Translations under genes and position numbers: made by a program
Shown: positions 34,298 to 43,930 of the stretch, piece after piece
How positions within the stretch are numbered: position 1 is the stretch's first letter
How the letters are laid out: the number at the start of each line of letters is the position of its first letter
Notes under the pieces: generated by a model
Database searches by the model: none
Told to the model about the DNA's origin: nothing
The model's input: the letters and a program-made list of their open reading frames with translations, nothing else
Assembly: GCF_032678705.1 (NCBI RefSeq)
Contig: NZ_JAVTSS010000001.1
Span: forward strand, 1,798,001 to 1,862,000
Length of the DNA stretch: 64,000 bases
Origin: Pedobacter frigiditerrae
Lineage (GTDB): Bacteria > Bacteroidota > Bacteroidia > Sphingobacteriales > Sphingobacteriaceae
Reading direction: 5' to 3'

Positions 34298-35254
34298 TTA
34301 TTTCTGCATTTTAACACTTACGTTACAATAAGGTTTTTTATCAATATCAGAGGTAAAGAAGAAGAAATATAACATCCCATATTTTCCTTCTGGTGTTTGA
34401 AAAAACACTGCACTTGTTGATGTAATACCAGTTGTTGTAGCGTTTAGGTTAATCGTTCTCGCTTTAGCCAATGTTTCTATTGTTGACCCAGAAAACGCAC
34501 TATTTGTAAATATTGTACCCTGACTAGCAACTGGCGCACTAAACTTTGTTAATCTTTTTGTCCAAGTACTTACATCATAAATAGGGAATGTAGTAGCCGG
34601 AGCACTGGTATTATAGATATTATGCACATATCCTGTAATAATTCCCTGACCATCTCTTACTGCGGTTCTGTAAATCCCAAAATCTATTTTTGCGGCATTG
34701 GTAGCCCCATTAGTATAACTATAAGTTGTACCATCACTTAGTGAAAAGAATGACGGTAAAACTTTAGCAACAGTATCTGGCATATAAATGTCTCTATTTG
34801 CAAGAATTACATAACTTGGATTTTGTTCAACTGTTACTTTTTTGTATCCATCTCCCATATAAACTCCTTTTTCATTTAATGGATAAACACGGAAGCTTTG
34901 TAATCCATCACGCATTTGAGTTACTGGAATTTTGTAAACGAATGAAAAGCTTCTTCTTTTAGTGCCGTCTGTAATCGGTGTAGTGATCCGCGATGGAGTA
35001 GCTGTGCCTGCAGATGTTTCAATTACATAAGAATACATATCTTCCTTATCAGAAGTAATTGTAAAATCAATCCAGACTTCTTCTTTATCATTAATTAATT
35101 TATAATCAGTAACACAACGCGGATCGCTACTGTTGTATGTCACCGAAACATTGGTGAACATATTAAATATGTTTGGAGCCTCCTTGCTACAAGACGTAAA
35201 GAGCAAAACGCTCAATGCTAGAAGGCATAACTTTTGAATATTTTTAGTTTTCAT
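34298..35254 (-). CDS. surface lipoprotein of the SusCD system, putative glycan-binding protein
   Basis: A 318-residue lipoprotein (lipobox LFTSC, then SKEAPN). It is rich in beta-strand and Thr/Ser and shows no catalytic motif. Residues about 25-140 look like an Ig-like beta-sandwich, and residues about 150-315 form a second beta-rich domain ending in FQTPEGKYGMLYFFFF. Its position as the last gene after SusC and SusD is that of SusE/F-type or surface-glycan-binding proteins, which help capture the polysaccharide. The family was not recognised by name. The gene is followed by the terminator at 34173-34199. Confidence 0.7.
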   Translation of the reverse strand: MKTKNIQKLCLLALSVLLFTSCSKEAPNIFNMFTNVSVTYNSSDPRCVTDYKLINDKEEVWIDFTITSDKEDMYSYVIETSAGTATPSRITTPITDGTKRRSFSFVYKIPVTQMRDGLQSFRVYPLNEKGVYMGDGYKKVTVEQNPSYVILANRDIYMPDTVAKVLPSFFSLSDGTTYSYTNGATNAAKIDFGIYRTAVRDGQGIITGYVHNIYNTSAPATTFPIYDVSTWTKRLTKFSAPVASQGTIFTNSAFSGSTIETLAKARTINLNATTTGITSTSAVFFQTPEGKYGMLYFFFFTSDIDKKPYCNVSVKMQK

Positions 35255-35300
35255 TTTTAATATTTTTTAATCAGACAAACTGAGTTTATATTTCTAAATC

Positions 35301-37160
35301 TTAATCAAGTGGGTCAAAGGTTCCACCTGGCCATCCCACTGTCGTGAAAATGTTCGCACCAAAATTTACAAAATCGTTATGAAAAGTATAGAAATAATGA
35401 AATTCAGGAATTGAGTAGCCATTAAAGACTGGGGTGATAGTTACGTTTCTGAAATATTTCGTATAAACCGTTTTGTCATTAACATTTAAATTATCTCTAA
35501 ACATTACACCGCCTGTAACTGCTTCAAGAACTGCCCTATCCGACGAACTAACTAATTGGATTTCCAATTTCTGTAGATTTCCAGTAAGTAAGTGCATGGT
35601 GCGAGACCTTCTCAAATCTGCATTACGCTTATTTTCAAATGCAAATTCAATTTGTCTTTCACCAATAATCAATGTACGTAAATCTGCAGTACTATTTGCT
35701 AATCCTAATCCATAATCGGAGTCGCCTACAACAACACCAGCTCTTACTCTAATTTGTCTAACCAAATCTTTTGCTGCCGCAATACTTCCTGTTTCATTTA
35801 AGCAATCAGCATAGTTTAACATAACTTCAGCAAATCTCAAATCGATCCAATCCATTCCACTTCCACCCAAACCATTTGTATAGTTTACCGAACCAGCAGC
35901 TAATGTAGGCGTGGTAAAACGTTTCACATAAACTGCATTACCACTTGACTCTGAAACAGCATTATTATAAGTCCATTGTTTTCTAGTCAAATTACCACTC
36001 AAAGGATAAACACTTCCATTTGTAGCAAAAGTTGCTTCAAATCTTGGGTCTCTATTTTGCCAAAACATTACCGCATCATAAGGGAAAGCTGTAGAAGTAC
36101 CACGTGGTTTTCCATCTTTCATTGGGTAAGCATCTAACATTTTGATAGTTGGCACATACATTGCATTATATGATCCACTTTCAGATGTAGGCCTATTGCG
36201 TTGTTCGCCTTGATGTCCTCTGTTAGCAATTGCATTTGAATAAGTTCTCACCAAAATGGCCTCAGTATTTGCAGTACCTTCTGTACGGAAAATATCAATG
36301 TAATTAGGCATCAACCTTTTTCCAGCCGCCATACATAAATCATATGCTTCCTTATTTGCAGTTAACGCTTCTGTCCACCTAGCTGCCACATAAGGATGCT
36401 TAGGATCATTGGTTGGGTTAAATTGTGGGCTTGCCCAGTAGAATAATACTTTTGCCTTAATACAAGCTGCAATTAACTTAGTTATTTTACCTCTGCCATT
36501 ACTGTCATCAGGAGCAAAACCCTCAAGTTCAGTCATTGCTGTATTTAGGTCATTGATAATTGCCGCAAAACACTCCTTTGCACTTTTTCTACCCTCTGTG
36601 TAAACACTATTTGCCAATTGTTGCCTCAAGATTAACGGCACACCACCATAAACTTTAACCAATTCAAAATAGGTCATTGCTCTTAGTGTACGGTATTGTC
36701 CCAATAGAACACGTTGTTTTTCTAGAGGCATTGTGCCTAATGGAATATTGTCGATTGCATCATTACACCTAGCAATATCCCAATATTTATTATCCCCAGG
36801 ATTACCACGGTATTGATTTCCAACTAATCCCCTCACATCGTTTACACCTAACACACCTTGCAAACCTAACGCAGCTTGGGCATTTGCATCACCATTAGGA
36901 AAATAATTCTCATCACTGGCAATGTGTGTTCCATAACGATCTGGTACTACCTGTAAAGGAAATGCAGGAATTGCAACATCATACACCCTATTCAAATGTA
37001 ACTGAACAGAGCCCTCATTATCCCATATTGCCGCATCTATACCTTCTGTATCAGGTAATTGAAAAAATTCATCGTTATTTACTTTACAAGCTGGCACAAC
37101 TACCACTAGCGATAGAATAAGTGCAGCTATTTTTATATTGTTTTTAAATTGCTTAATCAT
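35301..37160 (-). CDS. susD-like: SusD/RagB family nutrient-binding outer-membrane lipoprotein
   Basis: A 619-residue lipoprotein (lipobox VVPAC followed by KVNNDEFF). The helical TPR-like first half includes LLGQYRTLRAMTYFELVKVYGGVPLIL, a strong SusD signature. The C-terminal half contains DLRFAEVMLNYADCLNETG, VRQIRVRAGV and IIGERQIEFAFENKRNADLRR, also classical. It forms the lid of the SusC transporter and selects oligosaccharides at the cell surface. The gene follows SusC with a 10-bp gap. Confidence 0.95.
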   Translation of the reverse strand: MIKQFKNNIKIAALILSLVVVVPACKVNNDEFFQLPDTEGIDAAIWDNEGSVQLHLNRVYDVAIPAFPLQVVPDRYGTHIASDENYFPNGDANAQAALGLQGVLGVNDVRGLVGNQYRGNPGDNKYWDIARCNDAIDNIPLGTMPLEKQRVLLGQYRTLRAMTYFELVKVYGGVPLILRQQLANSVYTEGRKSAKECFAAIINDLNTAMTELEGFAPDDSNGRGKITKLIAACIKAKVLFYWASPQFNPTNDPKHPYVAARWTEALTANKEAYDLCMAAGKRLMPNYIDIFRTEGTANTEAILVRTYSNAIANRGHQGEQRNRPTSESGSYNAMYVPTIKMLDAYPMKDGKPRGTSTAFPYDAVMFWQNRDPRFEATFATNGSVYPLSGNLTRKQWTYNNAVSESSGNAVYVKRFTTPTLAAGSVNYTNGLGGSGMDWIDLRFAEVMLNYADCLNETGSIAAAKDLVRQIRVRAGVVVGDSDYGLGLANSTADLRTLIIGERQIEFAFENKRNADLRRSRTMHLLTGNLQKLEIQLVSSSDRAVLEAVTGGVMFRDNLNVNDKTVYTKYFRNVTITPVFNGYSIPEFHYFYTFHNDFVNFGANIFTTVGWPGGTFDPLD

Positions 37161-37170
37161 CTTTCAAAAA

Positions 37171-40100
37171 TTATAAGTTAACACTTAATCCCAAAGAAAT
37201 TGTTCTTAACATCGGATAATCGTATGCACTTGAGGTATACGGATCTTTGTAAGGAAGTGGATTTACGATTGTCCACAGGTTATTTCCTGTTAGCAATAAA
37301 CGTGCACCACCCAATCCTAATCTTCTAGCAAATTCTGCAGGTGCTTTGTAACTCAATGTCATCGTATTGATACGGATCATTGTCCCACTAACAGCCCAGA
37401 AATCAGATTGTCTAGTAAGCGATGGATCATCAAAGCGTGGAAGCCAACCTTCATTCGGATTGGCCAATGTCCAACGATCTTGCCATATTGACGAAACATT
37501 TCTTGTTGATGATGGAGCAATTCTTGCTCTACCATCATAGAAAACTTTACCACCAAATTGAGCATTGATATTTGTGTTTAAACTAAAGTTTTTATAGCTT
37601 AAATTTAGTGAAATACCAGATGCCAACCATGGGTTGGTTCCGTTTTTATACATTGGTTGCATATCACTAGCAGAAATTACACCGTCTTTATTGATATCTT
37701 CAAAATATAACCATCCTGCTTGCGGAACCCTATCGAATATCCTATAATTAGGGTATTTTGCCATCCAAGCATCAACCTCGCCTTGAGTTCTGAACATTCC
37801 AATATTTTTTAAGCCGATATTACTAGAGTTATATACTTGAGGATCTGTACCAAAACCAATCAACCAATCTTCAGCAACATTGTTAAATAAATTACCAGGT
37901 GCATATAGAGTCTTAGTCACGATTGAATTACCATAAGAGAAATTCATACTGGCGCTAAGATTTAAATCTGTAGTCAACTTAGCTTTATAACCAATGGTAA
38001 ATTCAGAACCCCAGTTATAAGTTTCTCTATAGTTGATTACCGGTGCACCGGTACCGAAATATTGTGGGTACAAGTTATTTCCACCTAAATCGAACTGATC
38101 ATAAACACGATTTTGGAAAACTTCAACACCAAAATCTAATTTATTATCAAACATAGAAGCCTCTAATCCAAGGTTGAAGGTTCTTTTTTTCTCCCATGTA
38201 ATATCTGGATTTGCTAAAAGAGATCGGTTTAAGCTATTTTGAGTTGAGCTACCATAAAGATAACCATTGGTTACATCGATCAAGAACCTATCTTGCCATA
38301 AGCGTGCTCCAACCCTATCATCTCCAGTAACACCAACGTTCACCTTCAATTTTAAGAAATTTACGAAACTTAGGAATTTGGCATTTTTAAAGAAATTTTC
38401 CTGACTAACTACCCATCCAATACCTGCAGTCGGTGAAATACCCCATCGGTTTCCAGTAGCAAACTGAGATGAAGCATCAACACGTGCAATCATTTCAAAA
38501 AGGTATTTTTTGTCGAAATCATAGTCAAATCTTCCAAAAAATGATCTTTTTGATGAAGTAGATCTACTAAAATTTTGACGAGCCAATGTAGACGCATCAA
38601 ATGCCCAATATTGATCAATATCCGGAATTAATTGATTTGTATAACGTACAGCGGAAGTTGAAGAATTACCTTCGCTTTGCTCAGCTCCAACCAATAAATT
38701 TGTGTAGTGCTTGCCAAAAGTTTTAGCGTATTGTAGAGTGAAAAATCCTTGGTAGTTATTAAATTCTGAGATACCAGGTGTAATTGTTGCAGCGGCTGCA
38801 CTTGTAGGCTCACTAAAAGATGCATTTGGATTTGCTGTTGTACCAGGTACTAACTGATCAGTGAACAATTGCCCATTATTTCCAGATCTTATATAGTTAT
38901 AAAGTTTATAAGGAGGAATATACTGTGTAGATTTAGAAGCGCCACTAGATTGTGAAATTTGAAATCTGGCGGTAAGTCCTTTTAAAAATGTAGGTTCATA
39001 ACTTAAACTTGCATTAATGCGATAACTTTTGCTATTGCTATTATCATAATAACCAGACTCTGCTATAGCTTTTGGATTTAGCGTACTGGCATTAGCATTG
39101 TAATTAACATAATTACCATTTATACTAATTGGCACCCATCTTGGAATACTAATGATGCGTTCAAAAAACGTATTATCTTGATCATTTGCATTGTGGTGTT
39201 GCTCTCTAGTGCCATAATCAACATTAAAGTTTACATCTGCTTTTAAGCCATTAGCAATGTTTGCAACAACACCGCTTCTAAAACCGTATTTATCGAATTT
39301 CATACCAGCATAGTTGGCATTTTCACTTTGATAGCTACCGCCAGCAAAAAAAGTAATCTTTTCTGTACCACCTTGGATACCGATATTATGTCTTTGGGTT
39401 AATGATGCCTGCCAAAGCTCATCGTACCAACTTTTATAGTTAAGGTTTTTGATGGTTTCTAAATCTTCTGGCAAAAAGAAACTATTTAGCGATGCATTCT
39501 GAATACGATAGGTGTCGTTTAACAATAATGCGTGTTCATAGCCTGATAGCATCTCAGGTTCTTTTGCTGCATCTGAAACACCCACATAGCCATTGTAAGT
39601 GATGCTAGGTTTACCGATTTTACCTTTTTTAGTAGTTACTAAAACTACACCTTTAGCACCAGATGCACCATAAATTGCTGCAGAAGCATCTTTCAAAAAA
39701 GACATACTTTCAACCATAGAAGCATCGATATTATCAAATGCATCTCTTGATACAGTGATACCATCCACAATATAAAGTGGTTCATCGGTACCTGCAGCAG
39801 GATTACCTACCAAAGATGGAGAAGTTGCAGAATTCCTGATGTTCAACTTAATAGTTGTACCAGGACGACCAGATGCAACGCTAACACCAACACCCGCAAT
39901 CCTGTTCCTCATAGCTGCTGCAAGATTTGGAGCAGGTATATCCTGAAGTTCTTCTCCTGAAATTACGGCTACAGACCCTAAGGCTTCATTCTTTTTCTTT
40001 GTACCATAACCAACATTAATCACAACTTCATTTAGTGTAGTGTTATCAGAGGATAAAGTTACATCGATAGTGCTCCTATTTCCTACCGGAATTTGTTGAC

Positions 40101-40350
40101 GTACATATCCTACGTAAGAAAACACAAGCACATCTTGATCAGAGGACACCTGAATGGTATACACCCCTTGTGCATTTGTACTTACGTTACTAGGAACGCC
40201 TCGAAGCGCAACGTTTACACCAGGAATTGGCGATCCGTCGGCCTCAATTACTTTACCCGTAACCTTTCGGCCTTGAGCAAAGATGACTGAACTTGCCAAC
40301 AGCATAAGCAGCAAGGACAATGAAAATTTACGTAAAATTTTTGAGTTCAT
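37171..40350 (-). CDS. susC-like: SusC/RagA family TonB-linked outer-membrane transporter
   Basis: A 1059-residue protein with signal peptide ending near VIFAQG. It has a carboxypeptidase-regulatory-like domain (residues about 27-105, VTGKVIEADGSPIPGVNVALRG), a TonB box region, a plug (EALGSVAVISGEEL, LYIVDGITV, SFLKDASAAIYGASGAKGVVLVTTKKG) and a 22-stranded-type barrel ending in aromatic residues (RTISLGLSVNL). It imports oligosaccharides across the outer membrane using proton motive force through TonB. There are only 39 bp between its start and the preceding DUF3826 gene, so it is likely co-transcribed with the isomerase-like and DUF3826 genes. No anti-sigma-interacting extra N-terminal domain is visible. 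Confidence 0.96.
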   Translation of the reverse strand: MNSKILRKFSLSLLLMLLASSVIFAQGRKVTGKVIEADGSPIPGVNVALRGVPSNVSTNAQGVYTIQVSSDQDVLVFSYVGYVRQQIPVGNRSTIDVTLSSDNTTLNEVVINVGYGTKKKNEALGSVAVISGEELQDIPAPNLAAAMRNRIAGVGVSVASGRPGTTIKLNIRNSATSPSLVGNPAAGTDEPLYIVDGITVSRDAFDNIDASMVESMSFLKDASAAIYGASGAKGVVLVTTKKGKIGKPSITYNGYVGVSDAAKEPEMLSGYEHALLLNDTYRIQNASLNSFFLPEDLETIKNLNYKSWYDELWQASLTQRHNIGIQGGTEKITFFAGGSYQSENANYAGMKFDKYGFRSGVVANIANGLKADVNFNVDYGTREQHHNANDQDNTFFERIISIPRWVPISINGNYVNYNANASTLNPKAIAESGYYDNSNSKSYRINASLSYEPTFLKGLTARFQISQSSGASKSTQYIPPYKLYNYIRSGNNGQLFTDQLVPGTTANPNASFSEPTSAAAATITPGISEFNNYQGFFTLQYAKTFGKHYTNLLVGAEQSEGNSSTSAVRYTNQLIPDIDQYWAFDASTLARQNFSRSTSSKRSFFGRFDYDFDKKYLFEMIARVDASSQFATGNRWGISPTAGIGWVVSQENFFKNAKFLSFVNFLKLKVNVGVTGDDRVGARLWQDRFLIDVTNGYLYGSSTQNSLNRSLLANPDITWEKKRTFNLGLEASMFDNKLDFGVEVFQNRVYDQFDLGGNNLYPQYFGTGAPVINYRETYNWGSEFTIGYKAKLTTDLNLSASMNFSYGNSIVTKTLYAPGNLFNNVAEDWLIGFGTDPQVYNSSNIGLKNIGMFRTQGEVDAWMAKYPNYRIFDRVPQAGWLYFEDINKDGVISASDMQPMYKNGTNPWLASGISLNLSYKNFSLNTNINAQFGGKVFYDGRARIAPSSTRNVSSIWQDRWTLANPNEGWLPRFDDPSLTRQSDFWAVSGTMIRINTMTLSYKAPAEFARRLGLGGARLLLTGNNLWTIVNPLPYKDPYTSSAYDYPMLRTISLGLSVNL

Positions 40351-40389
40351 ATTATATTATTTGGTTAGTTTGTATTTATTTTTTTGCTT

Positions 40390-41055
40390 TTAATTCACTT
40401 TAGCTGCCTTTATTCTCTTTTGCCATTCTTCGCCCTCCTTTTTTAAATCATATCCAGCTGCAGACAAATAGTTGTTTATCCTGCCTTTATATTTACCAAA
40501 CCAAGCATGCTTTTTATCAGATGATTCTGCATCCATTGCTTTTTCCCTTGCTTCGATTAACCAAACCAAAATTTGTTTTTTTTGATCTTCTGTAAGGGTT
40601 AATATCTGTTCTTGGTAAGCTCTGTAAGTAAGTGGCACAACTCCATAAGTCATTCCGTCTTTAACTTGCTCAACTTGTTTGTCGTTTAAATGAGCTGATA
40701 AATTCTTTAAATATTTTTTATGGAGTTTGGTTAGGGAAGCATCAACAGCTCTATTTTCTTTAGCTAATACTGTATCTCTTTCAGCTTTATCCTCTTTGTA
40801 TTTTTCTTTAATGGTTTTGATATTCAAATCCCTTGCGGCATAAATATCATTCAAATTACTGTACTGATCTCTAATTACATTAGTAACTTTTTCTACTTTA
40901 GCCTTATCATCAATGCCCAAAACCGCAGTAATTTTTGCAGCACGTTCAGTAATTACTTTTACATAGGCAGCCTTATCTTCCTCAGCAGTTTTTTGTGCAA
41001 ACGTATTATTAACGTTTATCAAAACAAAAAATAATATCCCCAATAACCTCATCAT
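40390..41055 (-). CDS. DUF3826 family protein, secreted (paralogue 2)
   Basis: About 221 residues from the ATG at 41055, with signal peptide ending near NTFAQ. It is helical and charged, with LTKLHKKYLKNLSAHLNDKQVEQVKDGM and a central TYRAYQEQILTLTEDQKKQIL pattern, parallel to LTPEQ/LTADEE helices in the paralogue at 14668. The function is unknown. It sits between the isomerase-like gene and SusC. A TTG-started frame at 41062-41064 is possible, but tandem ATGs follow at once. The isomerase stop codon is 5 bp upstream of the ATG, so translation is probably coupled. Confidence 0.78.
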   Translation of the reverse strand: MMRLLGILFFVLINVNNTFAQKTAEEDKAAYVKVITERAAKITAVLGIDDKAKVEKVTNVIRDQYSNLNDIYAARDLNIKTIKEKYKEDKAERDTVLAKENRAVDASLTKLHKKYLKNLSAHLNDKQVEQVKDGMTYGVVPLTYRAYQEQILTLTEDQKKQILVWLIEAREKAMDAESSDKKHAWFGKYKGRINNYLSAAGYDLKKEGEEWQKRIKAAKVN

Positions 41056-41060
41056 GTTAA

Positions 41061-42692
41061 TCAATTTCTTTTTTTAATCAAATTCACATCACCGCAAAAG
41101 TGTACGGTTATTCCTAATTCATCCATCGCGGCAGCTTTAACCCTACAAGCTTCATGAGCACTTGCTTCGTAATTTGCATAAACTACTTGAATATGGTTTG
41201 CCTTATGTCTAGCCATCATCTGGTCGCGACTAACGCCTTTTAAAACAGCATGCATAATTGGCCATTCTGATGTTGTTTCTTTCCAGCGTCTGTTTGTTTC
41301 TTCAATTGGTAAAGCTACAACTTCTCCAACACCTAAATCGCAATGTAAGGCGTTATCACAAACATATACCCTGCTCCAAACTATAAAACCTGGTTTGCTT
41401 ATTCCTTTAAGTGTTCCGCCTCCCAGTCTGAAATACATTGCTGGCTGTCTATCGCTACTTGCACCTTTATAACCATCTATAAAATGAGCTGCTGGTGCTG
41501 CGCCAGAAATTAAGAAAAGCCAAACAAATTCATTGATGCCTTCTACTTTGTAATTTTCTCCCCAACGGATATCATGCAAGGTATTTTCACCTGTCATTCC
41601 CAATTCTTTCCATAACTTATAGGTTACCAAAGAATCTAATCCTGCACATTCATCAACTTCATTGAAATGAGGTAAAGCCTGTTTAGCATATAATTCCTTT
41701 CCTTCTAGTGAGAAAACTGGTGGCCTATCTTCGTTGTTTAACAAACCTTCTACTAAATCGCTGGCTACAGTTAAATCTTTTAATCCTTGTTGATATTGAA
41801 TTCCTATGGTATCGCAACTAAATTCATCCGCTATGCGAACCGCTGCGATGTACATTTTGCACTGCTCTAAAGTTTGAGCTTGGGTTAACTCAGTTTGTTC
41901 ATTGGTTCCCCAATTAAACTTCATCCCTTTTTTTAACAACCAATTTAAAACGGCCTCAGCTTCCTTTTCAGTTACTTGAAGCATTGCTGCATAAAGTGCC
42001 GATTGACTTAATCTCTCTTTAAAGAATCCAGTTTTATGCAAAAGTTCATCAGGGATAATGGCATTGTACATTCCCATGCAGCCTTCATCAAAAACACCCA
42101 TGATGGCTTTTCTGTTCTTTAAGGAACGAGCAAAGGTCCTACCCTTTTTTTCATCGGCTAAAGGAATTTTACTGAGCGCAAAGCTTTTAACGTGACTTTG
42201 ATCGTAACTGATTTTACCAGTAGACAACCATTCTTGTAAACCATCGGTAAAAAAGTCATCATCAAAGTTCTCACTCCATAATGTGCTATAATTAATTCCG
42301 GCTTTAGTTAAGCAGCCATTTAAATTTAGCATACCTACTAACCCTGGCCACTGACCGCTCCAATTTGCAACTGTTAATATTGGACCTTTATGCGTGGTAA
42401 GTCCGGCTAGTACATGATGTGAATATTGCCAAACACTTTCGGCTACAATCAAGGGCTGATTTGGGTCGATATCATGGAACACATCCATCCCCATTCTTTG
42501 AGAATCTATGAAGCCATGCTTTTTTGTAGAATTGTAAGGGTGAGCACGTTTAACAGTCCAGCCAAATTTCTCAATTGCGGTTGTTAAATTACCTTCCATT
42601 TGAAGTTGAGCAGCCCAGCAATTTTGATTTGCCGAGAGCCTTAAATCTCCACTAGAAACTAATACGATTTGCTTTAGTACACCCTGTTTCAT
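41061..42692 (-). CDS. L-fucose/L-arabinose isomerase-fold protein
   Basis: A 543-residue cytoplasmic protein without signal peptide. It resembles the fucose/arabinose isomerase superfamily. The first domain has VANWSGQWPGLVGMLNLNGC and a MGVFDEGCMGMYNAIIPDEL block comparable to the FucI segment around its catalytic acid. A middle domain has the ADEFSCDTIGIQYQQGL pattern. A C-terminal beta-barrel-like domain has FRLGGGTLKGISKPGFIVWSRVY. It likely interconverts a deoxy-aldose and ketose or acts on a related sugar, but substrate and metal ligands are not certain. It is the first gene of the SusCD transcript and is divergent from an AraC regulator, with 228 bp between them. Confidence 0.75.
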   Translation of the reverse strand: MKQGVLKQIVLVSSGDLRLSANQNCWAAQLQMEGNLTTAIEKFGWTVKRAHPYNSTKKHGFIDSQRMGMDVFHDIDPNQPLIVAESVWQYSHHVLAGLTTHKGPILTVANWSGQWPGLVGMLNLNGCLTKAGINYSTLWSENFDDDFFTDGLQEWLSTGKISYDQSHVKSFALSKIPLADEKKGRTFARSLKNRKAIMGVFDEGCMGMYNAIIPDELLHKTGFFKERLSQSALYAAMLQVTEKEAEAVLNWLLKKGMKFNWGTNEQTELTQAQTLEQCKMYIAAVRIADEFSCDTIGIQYQQGLKDLTVASDLVEGLLNNEDRPPVFSLEGKELYAKQALPHFNEVDECAGLDSLVTYKLWKELGMTGENTLHDIRWGENYKVEGINEFVWLFLISGAAPAAHFIDGYKGASSDRQPAMYFRLGGGTLKGISKPGFIVWSRVYVCDNALHCDLGVGEVVALPIEETNRRWKETTSEWPIMHAVLKGVSRDQMMARHKANHIQVVYANYEASAHEACRVKAAAMDELGITVHFCGDVNLIKKRN

Positions 42693-42920
42693 AATTCATT
42701 ACTGAACAAACAATTTATATAAAAAGAGTTTGTCGGTTTATATTTTGGTTATAGCCAAAGAGGCCATATACAAAACTCCACAAAGAAAAACACTATTTTA
42801 TCTAAGTTTTTACCAAATTAATATAGGATGTTATCATAAAAGCACCTATCTTTAGCTTTTAAGCATATATGATTTGCAAAATTTAGAACCGCTAAAAAAA
42901 CCAAATATTTATTTTTTACG
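42693..42920. promoter_or_regulatory. divergent intergenic region, isomerase-SusCD operon / AraC gene
   Basis: An AT-rich 228-bp spacer. Promoters for both directions must lie here, but no exact TAnnTTTG box was found on either strand. Near-matches such as TATATTTTG are one base off. No strong palindrome stands out. Confidence 0.3.
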
Positions 42921-43790
42921 ATGAAACCTCATTTTCACAAAGTTCCAATTACTTTACAAAGTTCGTTCAGTATTCGACATGATATCAAACCAGATTTTGG
43001 CAATGTGTGGCACTACCATCCGGAGTTAGAATTGCACTATAACATGAAGGGTGAAGGTGTTCGGTTTATTGGAGATAACATAAGCAATTTTGTGTCTGAT
43101 GAGATGGTATTATTAGGTGAAAATTTACCTCATACTTGGCGTTGTAAGGAAGAATATTTTCAGAATAATCCGGACTTGAAAGTTGAAGCCATGGTTATCC
43201 ATTTTTTACCAGATTGCTTGGGTAAACATTTGTTGAATTTACCTGAAGCTTACCTTATCCCTAAGTTATTTGAAAAAGCTAAAAGTGGGATGATAATTCA
43301 TGGTAAGGCTAAGGAAAAATTAGCAAAGCTGATGGAAGATGCGATTCACGCTACCAACCTAGAGCGTATTATCATTTTATTAACCATTTTAAAAACTTTA
43401 GCCGAAACAGACGAATTTGAATTAATTACCAGCAAAAATACATTTTACCAATCTAATGAGTCTGAAACACTAAGGATTAATAAAATCTGTACCTACACCC
43501 TATCTAACTACAAAAAAGATATCACTTTAGAAGAAGTTGCTTCCTTAAGTAATTTAAGTATTACCTCTTTCTGTCGCTATTTTAAATTGATGACTAAAAA
43601 GACTTATTATGATTTTCTAATTGAGATTAGGGTAAGTCATGCTTGTAGGTTTCTGATAGAGAATAAATTACCCACAGAAATGATTTGTTTTAACTGTGGT
43701 TTTAATAACGTTTCTAACTTCTATAGGCATTTTAAAAAGGTTACGGGAATGACACCGTTGGATTATAAGCGGAAGTATTTGAACGAATAG
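42921..43790 (+). CDS. AraC family transcriptional regulator (cupin sensor)
   Basis: A 289-residue regulator. The N-terminal cupin domain (about 1-160) has VWHYHPELELHYNMKGEGVRFIGDN and LLGENLPHTW, typical of AraC sugar sensors. The C-terminal double HTH (about 190-285) includes ITLEEVASLSNLSITSFCRYFKLMTKKTYYDFL, read in two segments, and the second helix-turn-helix ICFNCGFNNVSNFYRHFKKVTGMTPLDY. It is divergent from the isomerase-SusCD operon, so it is the prime candidate activator for this part of the locus. The ligand is probably a monosaccharide or sugar acid from pectin, by inference. Confidence 0.92.
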   Translation: MKPHFHKVPITLQSSFSIRHDIKPDFGNVWHYHPELELHYNMKGEGVRFIGDNISNFVSDEMVLLGENLPHTWRCKEEYFQNNPDLKVEAMVIHFLPDCLGKHLLNLPEAYLIPKLFEKAKSGMIIHGKAKEKLAKLMEDAIHATNLERIIILLTILKTLAETDEFELITSKNTFYQSNESETLRINKICTYTLSNYKKDITLEEVASLSNLSITSFCRYFKLMTKKTYYDFLIEIRVSHACRFLIENKLPTEMICFNCGFNNVSNFYRHFKKVTGMTPLDYKRKYLNE

Positions 43791-43845
43791 CTTATTGGTT
43801 CATTTGTATCATTGGTTCATTAGTTCATTGGTAAATTGACGTCGG

Positions 43846-43924
43846 CGTCATTTCGACGATAGGAGAAATCTTTGAGATAAGTAAACTAGTAGCTATCTCG
43901 TCGCTGCGCTCTGTCGATATGACG
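43846..43924. repeat. dispersed palindromic element, CGTCATTTCGA type
   Basis: Starts CGTCATTTCGACGATAGG and ends CTGTCGATATGACG. It resembles the element at 2457-2563 and, like it, lies between convergent genes. Confidence 0.6.
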
Positions 43925-43930
43925 AGATCT

